The position numbers and the translations under genes were made by a program. A DNA stretch of 64,000 bases from the NCBI RefSeq assembly GCF_012027725.1, contig NZ_SJOU01000012.1, forward strand, positions 21,702-85,701, written 5' to 3'. The DNA comes from Olsenella sp. SW781. GTDB taxonomy: Bacteria; Actinomycetota; Coriobacteriia; Coriobacteriales; Atopobiaceae. Below are positions 53,731 to 62,412 of this stretch, one piece after another (position 1 is the stretch's first letter; each line of letters begins with the position of its first letter). The notes under the pieces are model-generated. The model saw nothing but the letters and a program-made list of their open reading frames with translations. It did no database searches and was not told the origin of the DNA.

Positions 53731-55551
53731 CTACGCCAGAAGTGCGAGAACCCCTGAGAGCGGGGACAGCTCAGCGATCAGGCGACCCTCCTCAACGCGA
53801 CAGACGGTCTCCCCGTCCGGCACGGAGCCGCCGTAGCGCTGCCAGTCCGTGTCGAGAAGAACCTCCGCCCCGGACGCCCCCGCGGCATCCGCCGGTAGCG
53901 GCACCGCGTACTCGTGCGCGGTCGAGTCCAGGTTGAGGAGCGCGGCGACCCGCTCGCCCCCGCCCCGCCGTAGGATGGCGGTGCAGCGCGGCGCCAGCTG
54001 CTCGCAGTCGAGCCACGCAAAGCCGTCCTCGCGGTAGTCGCGCTCCCAGAGCGCGGGATGGGCGCGGTACGCCGCGCCCAGCTCGCGGCGGAAGCGCAGG
54101 AAGGCGTCGTGCACGGGGTACTCCAGCAGGCACCAGTCCTGCTCGCGCTTCTCGTCCCACTCGCGGAGCTGGGCAAACTCGTTGCCCATGAAGTCGAGCA
54201 TCTTGCCCGGGTGCGCCGCCATGTAGAGATAGAGCGCCCGAGCCTGCGGGAACTTGCCCTCGTAGCCGCCGTCCATCTTCTGCGCGATCGTGGCCTTGCC
54301 GTGCACCACCTCGTCGTGGCTCAGGGGCAGCAGGTAGCGCTCGTTGGGGAAGTACATCATCGAGAACGTGAGCCGCCCCTCGGCGTGGCGGCGCTCCTCC
54401 GGGGGCGCCTGGAAGTACGAGAGCGTGTCGTGCATCCAGCCGAGGTCCCACTTGTAGTCAAACCCCAGGCCGCCCTCGGCCGTGGGCCGCGTGACGCCGG
54501 GAAAGCCGCTCGAGTCCTCGGCGATGAGCATGCAGCCGGGATGGCGCTCGTGCAGGCCGTCGCAGAGCGCACGCAGGAAGTCAGCGCCCATGCCGTTGAC
54601 GCCACGCCGCTCGTCGCCCTGCCAGTAGACGATGCGGCTCACGGCATCCAGGCGCAGCCCGTCGAAGTGGTACGCGCCCAGCCAGAGGTCCGCGGCGGAG
54701 GCAAGCAGGCTCCTCACCTCGCCGCGCGAGTGCATGAAGTTGTGGCTGCCCCACTCGGAGACCCCCACGGCGTCGTTGGGGTACTCGTAGAGTGGGGTGC
54801 CGTCAAAGTGGGCGAGCGCCCACGCGTCGGTGGCAAAGTGCACGGGGACAAAGTCCAGGATCGCGCCTATCCCCGCCTGGTGGAGCCGGTCAACCAGGCC
54901 CATGAGCTGCTCGGGCGTGCCGTAGCGGCTGGTTGCCGAGAAGGGCGCGCAGCCCTGGTATCCCCAAGAGCCATCGAAGGGATGCTCCGCCAGCGGGAGA
55001 AGCTCCACGTGCGTGCAGCCGAGCTCGGTCACGTACGGTATGAGCAGGTCGGCGAGCTCGTCGTAGGTGTACCAGTCATCCGTCTCCGGCCCCGGCTTTC
55101 TCCACGAGCCGGCATGGAGCTCGTAGATGCTGAGCGGCCGGTCCTGGCACGCCGTGCGAGAGGCCATCCATGCGGCGTCCGCAAACTCGTGACGCCCGAG
55201 GTCGCGCACCACGGAGCGGTGCGCGGGACGCAGCTCCATCCCCAGGCCGTAGGGGTCGCAGTGGTCCTGGAAGCCGCCGCCAGGCAGGTAGACGCGGTAC
55301 TCGTAGGCGTCGCCCGCGCGCACGCCGGGAACGTGCGCCTCCAGGAACGCTCCGTTGAGGCAGCGCGTCATGGGCACCTCGCGCGTCTCGCCGCCGGGCG
55401 CGCCAAGAAGGACGCTCGCGCCCGCAGCCGCAGGCGCCAGCACGCGAAAGTCAGCGCCGTCACCGGAGAGGCGAGCCCCCATCCAGCGCCACGCCTCAAA
55501 CTCGCGCCCGTCGTAGAAGGCCCCCAGGTCAACGTTCTCCCACGTGCTCAT
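53731..55551 (-). CDS. glgB: 1,4-alpha-glucan branching enzyme
   Basis: A 606-residue GH13 enzyme that makes alpha-1,6 branches in glycogen. A CBM48-type N-terminal domain (about 20-110) precedes the barrel. Catalytic motifs are YHFDGLRLDAVSRIVYW (nucleophile Asp), CMLIAEDSSGFPGVTRP (acid Glu) and LPLSHDEVVHGK. GLGFDYKWDLGWMHDTL is typical of GlgB. ATG at 55551 with GGGAG. Divergent from a TetR regulator across a region with two related operator sites; no other glycogen genes are adjacent. Confidence 0.95.
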   Translation of the reverse strand: MSTWENVDLGAFYDGREFEAWRWMGARLSGDGADFRVLAPAAAGASVLLGAPGGETREVPMTRCLNGAFLEAHVPGVRAGDAYEYRVYLPGGGFQDHCDPYGLGMELRPAHRSVVRDLGRHEFADAAWMASRTACQDRPLSIYELHAGSWRKPGPETDDWYTYDELADLLIPYVTELGCTHVELLPLAEHPFDGSWGYQGCAPFSATSRYGTPEQLMGLVDRLHQAGIGAILDFVPVHFATDAWALAHFDGTPLYEYPNDAVGVSEWGSHNFMHSRGEVRSLLASAADLWLGAYHFDGLRLDAVSRIVYWQGDERRGVNGMGADFLRALCDGLHERHPGCMLIAEDSSGFPGVTRPTAEGGLGFDYKWDLGWMHDTLSYFQAPPEERRHAEGRLTFSMMYFPNERYLLPLSHDEVVHGKATIAQKMDGGYEGKFPQARALYLYMAAHPGKMLDFMGNEFAQLREWDEKREQDWCLLEYPVHDAFLRFRRELGAAYRAHPALWERDYREDGFAWLDCEQLAPRCTAILRRGGGERVAALLNLDSTAHEYAVPLPADAAGASGAEVLLDTDWQRYGGSVPDGETVCRVEEGRLIAELSPLSGVLALLA

Positions 55552-55590
55552 GGCTCTCCCTTGGTCCCAACGGCCACGTTTATATACGGT

Positions 55591-55606
55591 CGTCCAGTAT
55601 TTGACT
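55591..55606. promoter_or_regulatory. Candidate TetR operator at the glgB promoter (imperfect)
   Basis: CGTCCA-GTAT-TTGACT. The left half matches the perfect palindrome at 55660; the right half is degenerate. It lies 40 bases before the glgB ATG, next to TATATA on the same side. Confidence 0.5.
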
Positions 55607-55651
55607 AGAATCAATGTACCCAGAGACTCATGAAACGGCTAGCCACAGCTT

Positions 55652-55680
55652 TTGACCTTCGTCCATTACTGGACGATTCT
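55652..55680 (+). promoter_or_regulatory. Promoter and operator of the TetR-family gene
   Basis: TTGACC at 55652-55657, a 17-bp spacer and GATTCT at 55675-55680 fit a sigma-70-type promoter with a weak -10. A perfect palindrome CGTCCA-TTAC-TGGACG (55660-55675) fills the spacer, the usual place for an autorepressor. Confidence 0.65.
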
Positions 55681-55696
55681 GACAAGGAGACAAGAA

Positions 55697-56236
55697 GTGG
55701 ATCTGAGGACGAGAAAGACCCTGAGGTCTCTGCGTGCGGCGTTTCTCGACCTGAGACGCGATCGCCCGCTTGCACGCATCACGGTCCGGGAGCTCTGCGA
55801 ACGCGCAGAAGTCAGCAAGGCCACGTTCTACCTGCACTACCACAGCATCGTCGACCTCTCGACCGAACTGCAGGAGGAGCTCGTGCATCGGGTGGTCGAC
55901 GAGCTGGAGTCGCCGGGGGCGTTCCTGTCCGATCCGCGCCGCTTCGCGCGTGAGCTCTTCTCGGCGTTCATCGTGCATGGAGATGAGGTGGACACGCTCT
56001 TCTCGCGCGGGGAGGAGCATGCCCTCGTGGAGAGCGTCGAGCGCGAGCTGCGGGAGCGCGTCCTCGAGGCGAGCCCGGAGCGTGCGAAAGACCTGCGCTT
56101 CAACGTGCTGCTCGCCTATCAGGTGCACGGGAGCCACGCCGCCTACATGCGCTACGCGCGCGGCGTTGGCGAGAAGGACCGTCGGCTCGTCATAGACGCC
56201 ATCGCCGACGCCGCCGAGGCCGTGGCGCGGCTCTGA
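55697..56236 (+). CDS. TetR family transcriptional regulator
   Basis: A 179-residue repressor-type protein. The N-terminal HTH is ITVRELCERAEVSKATFYLH (about 28-47), followed by YHSIVDLSTEL. The remaining helices form the ligand domain and resemble the group of TetR proteins common in lactic acid bacteria and Coriobacteria. The start is GTG with AAGGAG seven bases upstream. Divergent from glgB with operator-like palindromes on both sides of the gap, so control of itself and glgB is likely. Confidence 0.85.
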   Translation: MDLRTRKTLRSLRAAFLDLRRDRPLARITVRELCERAEVSKATFYLHYHSIVDLSTELQEELVHRVVDELESPGAFLSDPRRFARELFSAFIVHGDEVDTLFSRGEEHALVESVERELRERVLEASPERAKDLRFNVLLAYQVHGSHAAYMRYARGVGEKDRRLVIDAIADAAEAVARL

Positions 56237-56263
56237 TCTGACAAAGCTGCCACTGCGCCGCCC

Positions 56264-56337
56264 GTCACGCCACTGGCGTCAGGTTTATTTGGCGCACGGG
56301 TCCGTGCGCCAAATAAACCTGACGCCAGTGGCGTGAC
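56264..56337. repeat. Long palindrome, CGCCACTGGCGTCAGG family (copy 3)
   Basis: Perfect arms GTCACGCCACTGGCGTCAGG-TTTATTTGGCGCACGG around TC. Outer GCCGCC / GGCGGC extend it loosely to about 56255-56347. It lies between the converging ends of the TetR gene and rpiB. Confidence 0.93.
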
Positions 56338-56353
56338 GCCGGCGGCGCGTTCC

Positions 56354-56821
56354 TTACTCCTCGGCGGCTGCGAGGGCCTGGGTCTCCTCGATCTCCATGA
56401 TCTGCGCGACGCGACGGGCGTGGCGGCCGCCCTCGAACTCGGCGTCCAGCCAGGCGTCGACGATCTGCTTGGCCACCTCGGGGCCGACGACGCGGGCGCC
56501 GAAGCAGATGATGTTGCTGTTGTTGTGACGCTTGGAGAGCTCGGCGGAGTACGGCTCCGAGCAGACGCAGGCGCGGATGCCGTGCACCTTGTTGGCGGCA
56601 AGGCTGATGCCAACGCCGGTGCCGCAGATGAGGATGCCGCCGTCCACCTCACCGTCGGCAACGAGGCGCGCCACGCGGTAGCCGCTGATGGCATAGTCGA
56701 AGCTCTCGGGGGAGTTGGTCCCCACGTCGACGAGCTCCACGTCTCCGCGGTCGTTCAGGTGCTCGACGACCTCGGCCTTGATGGCGAGTGCGGAGTGATC
56801 GTTGCCAATGGCGAGCTTCAT
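56354..56821 (-). CDS. rpiB: Ribose-5-phosphate isomerase B
   Basis: A 155-residue RpiB/LacAB-type isomerase that interconverts ribose-5-P and ribulose-5-P. Motifs are MKLAIGNDHSALAIK, ICGTGVGISLAANK (catalytic Cys) and KRHNNSNIICFGAR. It is the last gene of an operon with transaldolase and both transketolase subunits. ATG start after a GGGAGAAG-like site. Confidence 0.96.
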   Translation of the reverse strand: MKLAIGNDHSALAIKAEVVEHLNDRGDVELVDVGTNSPESFDYAISGYRVARLVADGEVDGGILICGTGVGISLAANKVHGIRACVCSEPYSAELSKRHNNSNIICFGARVVGPEVAKQIVDAWLDAEFEGGRHARRVAQIMEIEETQALAAAEE

Positions 56822-56853
56822 GTTCTTCTCCCTATCAGACAGATGAAGAGGGC

Positions 56854-57798
56854 CTACTCCTGGGCGAGAAGCCCCTCGACGGAGGCAACGATGCCCGTAG
56901 CGTCGAGATGGTACTTGTGCAGCAGGTCAAGCGCGGGGCCGGACTCGCCGAAGACGTCGTTCACACCGAGCTTGCGCGTGGGGACGGGATGCTCGGCCAG
57001 CGCGGCGAGCACGGCGTCGCCCAGGCCGCCGATGACAGAATGCTCCTCGGCGGTGACCACGTGGCCGGTCTTGGCGGCGCTCGCGAGCAAGAGCTCCGAG
57101 TCGATCGGCTTGATCGTGTGGATGTTGATCACCTCGGCGGAGATCCCGCGGGAGGCAAGCTCCTCGGCGGCGGCGAGCGCCTCGCCAACCATGAGGCCGC
57201 AGGCCACGACCGTGACGTCGGTGCCCTCGCGCAGGACGATGCCCTTCCCGAGCTTGAACTCATAGGTCTCGGGATCGTTGACGACGGGGGTGGCCAGGCG
57301 GGCGAGGCGCAGGTACATCGGCCCCTCGTGCTCGTAGGCCGCCCGGGTGGCCGCGCGGGCCTCGACGTCGTCCGCGGGGACGACGACCGTCATGCCGGGG
57401 ATGGCGCGCATGAGCGCGATGTCCTCGCAGCACTGGTGGGTGGCGCCGTCCTCGCCCACGGAGAGCCCGGCGTGGGACGCGCAGACCTTCACGTTGAGGC
57501 GCGGGTAGCCGATGGAGTTGCGCACCTGCTCCCAGGCGCGGCCGGCGGCGAACATGGCGAAGCTGCTCACAAATGCGGTGCGCCCGGTCGTGGCGATGCC
57601 GGCGGCGAGGCTCATGAGGTTCTGCTCGGCAATGCCCACGTCGAAGAAGCGGTCGGGATAGGCGGCCTTGAACTTGCCGGTCTGGGTGGAGGCGGCGAGG
57701 TCAGCATCGAGCACCACGAAGTCGTCGTGCTCGGCACCCAGCTCGACGAGCGTCTCGCCGTAGCTCACGCGCGTGGCCACCTTCTTCACGTCAGCCAT
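56854..57798 (-). CDS. Transketolase, C-terminal subunit
   Basis: A 314-residue chain with the pyrimidine-binding and C-terminal domains of transketolase. Patterns are DLAASTQTGKFKAAYPDRFF, the Glu-containing GIAEQNLMSLAAGIA that activates TPP, and TVVVPADDVEARAATRAA. It needs the N-terminal subunit encoded just upstream (1-base gap) to form the active site. Split transketolases are common in anaerobic bacteria. Confidence 0.96.
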   Translation of the reverse strand: MADVKKVATRVSYGETLVELGAEHDDFVVLDADLAASTQTGKFKAAYPDRFFDVGIAEQNLMSLAAGIATTGRTAFVSSFAMFAAGRAWEQVRNSIGYPRLNVKVCASHAGLSVGEDGATHQCCEDIALMRAIPGMTVVVPADDVEARAATRAAYEHEGPMYLRLARLATPVVNDPETYEFKLGKGIVLREGTDVTVVACGLMVGEALAAAEELASRGISAEVINIHTIKPIDSELLLASAAKTGHVVTAEEHSVIGGLGDAVLAALAEHPVPTRKLGVNDVFGESGPALDLLHKYHLDATGIVASVEGLLAQE

Positions 57799-57799
57799 C

Positions 57800-58630
57800 C
57801 TAGAGCTCCTTCCCAGCGGCCTCGAGCTCGGCGAGGGCCTGCTCGTACTGATCGTCGTTCGGTCCCTTGCCGTGCCAGTCGACCTCGTTCTCCATGAAGG
57901 AGACGCCCTTGCCCTTGACCGTCTCCGCGACGATGCACACGGGCTGCCCCGTGACCTCGCGCGCGGCGGAGAAGGCTGCGCGGACCTGTGCCATGTCGTT
58001 TCCGTCCGCGAGCTCGATCACGTGGAACTTGAACGCGCGGAACTTGTCGGCGATGGGCATCGCGGAGTTGACCTCCTCGATGGTGCCGTCGATCTGCAGG
58101 CCGTTGTGGTCCACGACCACCACGAGGTTGTCCAGGCCGTGGTTGCCGGCGAACATCGCCGCCTCCCAGACCTGGCCCTCCTCGATCTCGCCGTCGCCGA
58201 GGATGGCGTAGACGCGATAGCCGTCGTTCCAGACCTTGGACGCAAGCGCCATGCCCACGGCGGCCGAGACGCCCTGGCCGAGGCTGCCCGTGGACATGTC
58301 CACGCCGGGCGTGTCGTTCATGTTGGGGTGGCCCTGCAGGTGGCTGCCGATGTGGCGCAGCGTCTCGAGGTCCTCCTTGGGGAAGTAGCCGCGCTCGGCG
58401 AGCACGGCGTAGAGCCCGGGCGCCGCGTGGCCCTTGGAGAGGACGAGCCGGTCACGGTCCGCCTTGCCGGGGTCCTTCGGGTCGACGTTCATCTCCTCGA
58501 AGTAGAGGTAGGTGAGGATGTCGGCGGCGGACAGCGAGCCGCCGGGGTGTCCCGACTTGGCGGCGTGGGTGCCCACGACGATGCCCTTGCGGACCTCGTT
58601 GGCAACCTTCCTGAGCTCGTCATCGGTCAT
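57800..58630 (-). CDS. Transketolase, N-terminal subunit
   Basis: A 276-residue TPP-binding chain. Motifs are AAKSGHPGGSLSAADIL at the N-terminus, STGSLGQGVSAAVGMALA and the TPP/metal site ILGDGEIEEGQVWEA ... VVDHNGLQIDG. Together with the next gene it moves two-carbon units between sugar phosphates. ATG at 58630 follows GAAGGAG. Confidence 0.97.
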   Translation of the reverse strand: MTDDELRKVANEVRKGIVVGTHAAKSGHPGGSLSAADILTYLYFEEMNVDPKDPGKADRDRLVLSKGHAAPGLYAVLAERGYFPKEDLETLRHIGSHLQGHPNMNDTPGVDMSTGSLGQGVSAAVGMALASKVWNDGYRVYAILGDGEIEEGQVWEAAMFAGNHGLDNLVVVVDHNGLQIDGTIEEVNSAMPIADKFRAFKFHVIELADGNDMAQVRAAFSAAREVTGQPVCIVAETVKGKGVSFMENEVDWHGKGPNDDQYEQALAELEAAGKEL

Positions 58631-58677
58631 GTGTTCTCCTTCTTGGGTGTCTGCGGGGGACGGCCTGCGCGGGGGCG

Positions 58678-59358
58678 CTAGGCCTGGGTGACCTTCTTCC
58701 AGTCAGCCTCGAAGCTGGCGAGGCCCTGGTCGGTGAGCGGGTGCTTGAGGCACTTCTTGAGCGCGCCGAAGGGCACGGTGGCGATGTCGGCGCCCATGAG
58801 CGCGGCCTGCGTCACGTGATGCGGCGTGCGGACGGAGGCCGTGATGATCTCAGGGCCGCCCTCCTCGTCCCAGTACCCGTAGGTGTAGTTCTTGACGGCG
58901 GTGACCACCTCGGCGAGGTGATCGAGGCCCTCGTCCCCGATGTCATCAAAGCGACCGACGAAGGGGCTGATGTAGCGCGCGCCGGCGCGGGCGGCGAGAA
59001 GCGCCTGCGGAGCGGAGAAGACGAGCGTCATGTTCACGCGAATCCCCTCGGAGGCAAGCTGGTGCGTCGCGGGCAGGGACGCCTCGCAGATCGGCAGCTT
59101 GACCACGATGTTGGGGGCGAGCGCCGCAAGACGGCGGCCCTCCTCGACCATGGCCTCGGTCGTCGAGGCGGTGGACTCGGCCGAGACCGGCAGGCCCTCG
59201 CAGATCTGGCAGATCTTGACCATGTGCGGATCGAAGTCGACGAGCTTGCCGCCCGTCTTGGCGTAGAGGGACGGGTTGGTCGTCACGCCGGACAGGACTC
59301 CCCAGCTCGCGGCCTCGCGAATCTCGTCGAGGTCGGCGGTGTCGATGAAGAACTTCAT
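58678..59358 (-). CDS. Transaldolase, small (fructose-6-phosphate aldolase-like) form
   Basis: A 226-residue class I aldolase of the short TalC/MipB/FSA subfamily. MKFFIDTADLDEIREA and VTTNPSLYAKTG start it. The Schiff-base Lys is in NIVVKLPIC, and RYISPFVGRFDDIG is the family's phosphate-binding region. It is probably transaldolase in this pathway context, although some relatives act as fructose-6-phosphate aldolases. ATG at 59358 with AAAGGGG. First gene of the pentose-phosphate operon. Confidence 0.93.
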   Translation of the reverse strand: MKFFIDTADLDEIREAASWGVLSGVTTNPSLYAKTGGKLVDFDPHMVKICQICEGLPVSAESTASTTEAMVEEGRRLAALAPNIVVKLPICEASLPATHQLASEGIRVNMTLVFSAPQALLAARAGARYISPFVGRFDDIGDEGLDHLAEVVTAVKNYTYGYWDEEGGPEIITASVRTPHHVTQAALMGADIATVPFGALKKCLKHPLTDQGLASFEADWKKVTQA

Positions 59359-59644
59359 GACGTTCCCCTTTCTGCCCGGCGTGGCACGCCGGTCATCCGT
59401 CCCAACTGGCATCGTACATAGTAGGCGCGCGTTTCTCTCAAGAGCGTGGATGCCGAGAAACACCACTACACGGCATGATACACGGCATGGGGTCAAACGC
59501 GGGCGAGGTCGGCATCTTAGGTTGATAATCGCCCCCCTTTACACCCCTCTTCCTCGACCGGGTTTGAGGTCCCGGGCGGCAGGCCCCAAGGGCGAGAAGG
59601 GCGGGCCGCTCGGAGATTCCCACAAACGACGCGCGCACGAAAAG
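59359..59644. other. Upstream region of the pentose-phosphate operon, with tandem 12-mers
   Basis: Two perfect-but-one tandem copies of TACACGGCATGR at 59467-59490 may be a regulator site. A TACTAT hexamer near 59420 on the minus strand is a possible -10 without a good -35. One GCGAGAAGGGC word lies at about 59590. No gene seen. Confidence 0.5.
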
Positions 59645-59677
59645 CAGGTCAGAGACCAAAACGGACTCTGACCTGCC
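59645..59677 (-). terminator. Terminator after tRNA-Lys(TTT)
   Basis: Stem GCAGGTCAGAG / CTCTGACCTGC followed by TTTTCG on the minus strand. The ten-base stem is identical to the one after tRNA-Arg(CCT). Confidence 0.88.
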
Positions 59678-59687
59678 ATGATGCGAT

Positions 59688-59763
59688 GGTGCGCCCTCAG
59701 GGGTTCGAACCCTGGGCCTTGGGATTAAAAGTCCCCTGCTCTGCCAGCTGAGCTAAGGGCGCG
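59688..59763 (-). tRNA. tRNA-Lys(TTT)
   Basis: Acceptor GCGCCCT / AGGGCGC, discriminator A and encoded CCA. Anticodon loop CTTTTAA (TTT) and T arm AGGGTTCGAACCCCT. Confidence 0.97.
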
Positions 59764-59792
59764 CGCTGACGATTCTATCACGGAGACGAGCG

Positions 59793-61073
59793 CTACTCCC
59801 AGGCCCACTGGCCATTCACGAAGACGGGGGTCTCGGTGCCATCGGCGGCGACGCCATAGATGTTCATGTCATCGGTGCCGATCATGAAGTCCACGTGCGT
59901 GCTGCTCTGGTTGACGCCGTGCTCGAGGAGTCCCTCCTTGCCGAGGCCCTCCCCGCCGGCGATGCACTCGGGAAAGCCCATTCCGAGGGCAAGGTGACAG
60001 CTCGCGTTCTCGTCGTAGAGGGTGTCATAGAAGAGCGTGTCGCTCTGACGAATGGGGGTGTTCTTGGAGACGAGCGCCACCTCGCCGAGGCGGCAGGCGC
60101 CCTCGTCCGTCTCGAGGATGTGGCGGAGGACCTCCTTGCCCTGCTCGGCACCGTAGTCGACCACGCGTCCGCCCTCGAAGCGCAGCCAGAAGTCCCGCAC
60201 GATCTGCCCCGCGCGCACGAGCGGCAGGGCCGAGTGGACGACGCCCTCGGCGCGCATGCGGTCCGGCGCGGTAAAGACCTCCTCGGTGGGGATGTTGGGG
60301 AAGAAGGTCACGCCGGACTGCGTGCGACCGGCACCGCCGCCCCAGATGTGGCCGTCGGTGAGCCCCACCGTGAGGTCGGTACCGTTGGCGGACTCGTAGC
60401 GCAGCGCGTCGAAGCGATGGGAGTTGAGGAAGCGCTTGGTCTTCTCGAAGGAGGCGTTGTGCGTCTCCCAGGCGCTCTCGGGGTCCTCCCCGTCCGCGCG
60501 GGAGACCTCGAGGATGAGGCACCACAGCCGATAGACCGCCTCGGCGGGCGAGAAGTCGGGGAAGACCTCGCGCGCCCAGGCCTCGACGGGGACCCCCGCG
60601 ATGCACCAGGCGTTGCGGCCGAAGTCCATTCCGTCACGGAAGGAGCGGCACTCGGTGTTGCGCGCCTTGGCGGCCGCCGCTGGCTTGGCCGGGTCGATGC
60701 CCTTGAGGGCCGAGGGGTCGGACCCCTCCAGGAAGAGGAACGCCGCGCCGTCGTCGGCGAGGGAGTTCAGCTGCTCCACCTGCCAGGAGGGCGTGTGCTC
60801 GAAGAACGAGAGCGGGCAGTTCTCATACGTGAGGCGGGACACGACGTCATCCGCCCAGATGACGGTCACGTGGCCCGCCCCGGCGCGATAGGCGGCCTCG
60901 ACCACGCGCCGCGCAAAGTCCGCGCGCTCGACGGGAGCCTGGAGAACGAGCTCCTGGCCCTCGCGCAGGGAGACGCCCTTTCTCACGAGCAGGGTGGCGT
61001 AGAGGTCGAGCTGGCTGGAGAGGGCATCGGTTGCGACGCGGCACTCCTCGTCTGTCATGGGCAGAGGTGACAC
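59793..61073 (-). CDS. M29 family aminopeptidase
   Basis: A 426-residue metallo-aminopeptidase of the AmpS/PepS type, acting on short peptides in the cytoplasm. Metal ligands expected in this family lie in the C-terminal half: NIPTEEVFTAPDRMRAEG (Glu), FYDTLYDENASCHLALG (His) and STHVDFMIGTDDMNIYG (His, Asp). The length is normal. A GTG at 61073 with AAAGGA is chosen; an ATG five codons later is the alternative. It lies between tRNA-Lys and tRNA-Gly on the same strand. Confidence 0.93.
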   Translation of the reverse strand: MSPLPMTDEECRVATDALSSQLDLYATLLVRKGVSLREGQELVLQAPVERADFARRVVEAAYRAGAGHVTVIWADDVVSRLTYENCPLSFFEHTPSWQVEQLNSLADDGAAFLFLEGSDPSALKGIDPAKPAAAAKARNTECRSFRDGMDFGRNAWCIAGVPVEAWAREVFPDFSPAEAVYRLWCLILEVSRADGEDPESAWETHNASFEKTKRFLNSHRFDALRYESANGTDLTVGLTDGHIWGGGAGRTQSGVTFFPNIPTEEVFTAPDRMRAEGVVHSALPLVRAGQIVRDFWLRFEGGRVVDYGAEQGKEVLRHILETDEGACRLGEVALVSKNTPIRQSDTLFYDTLYDENASCHLALGMGFPECIAGGEGLGKEGLLEHGVNQSSTHVDFMIGTDDMNIYGVAADGTETPVFVNGQWAWE

Positions 61074-61141
61074 GATGCTGTTCCTTTCGACAATCTCATG
61101 CGGGCGCGCGCTGCGCGCATAAAGGTTCTACCCACATGGAA

Positions 61142-61161
61142 AGGGCCCCTTTCGGGGCCCT
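61142..61161 (-). terminator. Terminator after tRNA-Gly(CCC)
   Basis: Stem AGGGCCCC / GGGGCCCT with a GAAA tetraloop, then TTCC on the minus strand. The T tract is short. Confidence 0.7.
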
Positions 61162-61170
61162 GACAATTTC

Positions 61171-61245
61171 TGGAGCGGGCAACGGGACTCGAACCCGCGA
61201 ATGTCAGCTTGGGAAGCTGATGCCTTACCACTTGGCGATGCCCGC
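61171..61245 (-). tRNA. tRNA-Gly(CCC)
   Basis: Acceptor GCGGGCA / TGCCCGC, discriminator T and encoded CCA. Anticodon loop TTCCCAA (CCC) and T arm CGGGTTCGAGTCCCG. Confidence 0.96.
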
Positions 61246-61430
61246 TTGCGAGAGCCGATTCTATCACACTCTGTCGAGAAGAACGGTGGCGCCGCGGGCG
61301 TCCACGCGATGAGCACGAGTGAGACGAGTCTGCGAGCCCTGCCTGGCGCTTCAGGCCAGCGATAGACTGGTAGTCTATATCTCCTGTCAGGCCGACGGCG
61401 GGACCGTGCACCCGCCGCGAGGGGGTTCTC

Positions 61431-61973
61431 ATGAGCGCTGCCCAGACCTGCCGCCTCGGAGCGGCCGTTGCCCTTCTCGCCGTGTCCGCCATGGTGACGG
61501 TGCCGCTTGGGCCTGTCCCCTTCACCCTACAGACGCTCGTGCTCGCGATGCTGCCCGCCATTCTCGGCGGACGGGGTGCGGTGGCCGCGGTGGGGCTCTA
61601 CCTGCTCGCCGGCGCGCTCGGGCTTCCCGTGTTCTCGGGGTTCTCAGGCGGCGTAGGGCAGCTCCTCGGGCCGACGGGCGGCTTCCTCTGGGGATTTCTG
61701 CTGGGGACCGCCCTCGGAGCGCCGTTGCTTCGCCTCCGCGCGGTACCCGACGCCGCGCGTCACGCGATGTGCGCCATGATGATGCTCGCCACCTCCTACC
61801 TGCTCGGAACGGCGCAGCTCGCCGCCCACCTCTCCATCTCGCTTCCCGCGGCGGCGCTCTCGGCAGTCGTTCCCTTCGTGCTCCCCGACGCCATCAAGCT
61901 GGGAGTCGGGGTTGCCGTGGGACTTCGCGTGAGGCGCGCGCTCGGAGCCCCATCAGCCATGACGAGCGCCTAG
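61431..61973 (+). CDS. bioY: Biotin transporter BioY
   Basis: A 180-residue S component of the ECF biotin transporter with six hydrophobic helices. Family marks are VPLGPVPFTLQTLVLAML near the N-terminus, YLLAGALGLPVFSGFSGG and LLGPTGGFLWGF. ATG at 61431 after GAGGGGG. It stands alone with no bioMN beside it, so it probably uses the shared energising module. No biotin regulator site was recognised. Confidence 0.95.
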   Translation: MSAAQTCRLGAAVALLAVSAMVTVPLGPVPFTLQTLVLAMLPAILGGRGAVAAVGLYLLAGALGLPVFSGFSGGVGQLLGPTGGFLWGFLLGTALGAPLLRLRAVPDAARHAMCAMMMLATSYLLGTAQLAAHLSISLPAAALSAVVPFVLPDAIKLGVGVAVGLRVRRALGAPSAMTSA

Positions 61974-62347
61974 GGGCCACCTGACGAAGAACTCATGGAG
62001 GCCAGGAGCGCCGCGCAATCGGGGCTCCTGCCATTGAGCATGCGTTTTCTTAGCAAGCGGGGACCCTGAACAAGCCACGTGCCATCTTGTGCGCACCGCT
62101 CGTCAGCTGGCCGTCAGCGACGCAGGCGCTTCGTGTCAGGGGACGGAACGCGGCCCTTCGTATCGTGTGACCCACTCGGAGAGGAGGGCACATGAGAGAT
62201 GTCAGGGGAAGAAGGCAGGGGACGAGAAGGACGGCGAGGCCGGGGAGGTCACGAGGGGGACCGACGGCGGTTCTCGTGGGAGGGGATCGCCTTGGCGGCG
62301 GCCACCCACCCGCGACGGGGCATGCGGGCCGTGCTCAGCTCAAAAGA
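61974..62347. other. Gene-free region after bioY
   Basis: Contains a weak hairpin AGGAGC / GCTCCT at 62004-62029, followed some bases later by TTTTCTT, which may terminate bioY. The remainder is GC-rich with one ACGAGAAGGAC word at 62222. The long open frame on the plus strand here continues antisense to the M28-like gene and does not look real. Confidence 0.45.
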
Positions 62348-62382
62348 CTCGCCGCCGCCACGTAACCCGTGACGGCGGCGAG
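62348..62382 (-). terminator. Terminator of the M28-like gene
   Basis: Stem CTCGCCGCCGTCAC / GTGGCGGCGGCGAG (one mismatch) with a 7-nt loop, then TCTTTTG on the minus strand, 30 bases after the stop. Confidence 0.85.
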
Positions 62383-62412
62383 GAGGGCTCCTGGGAGTGG
62401 TGCGGGCGCGAC

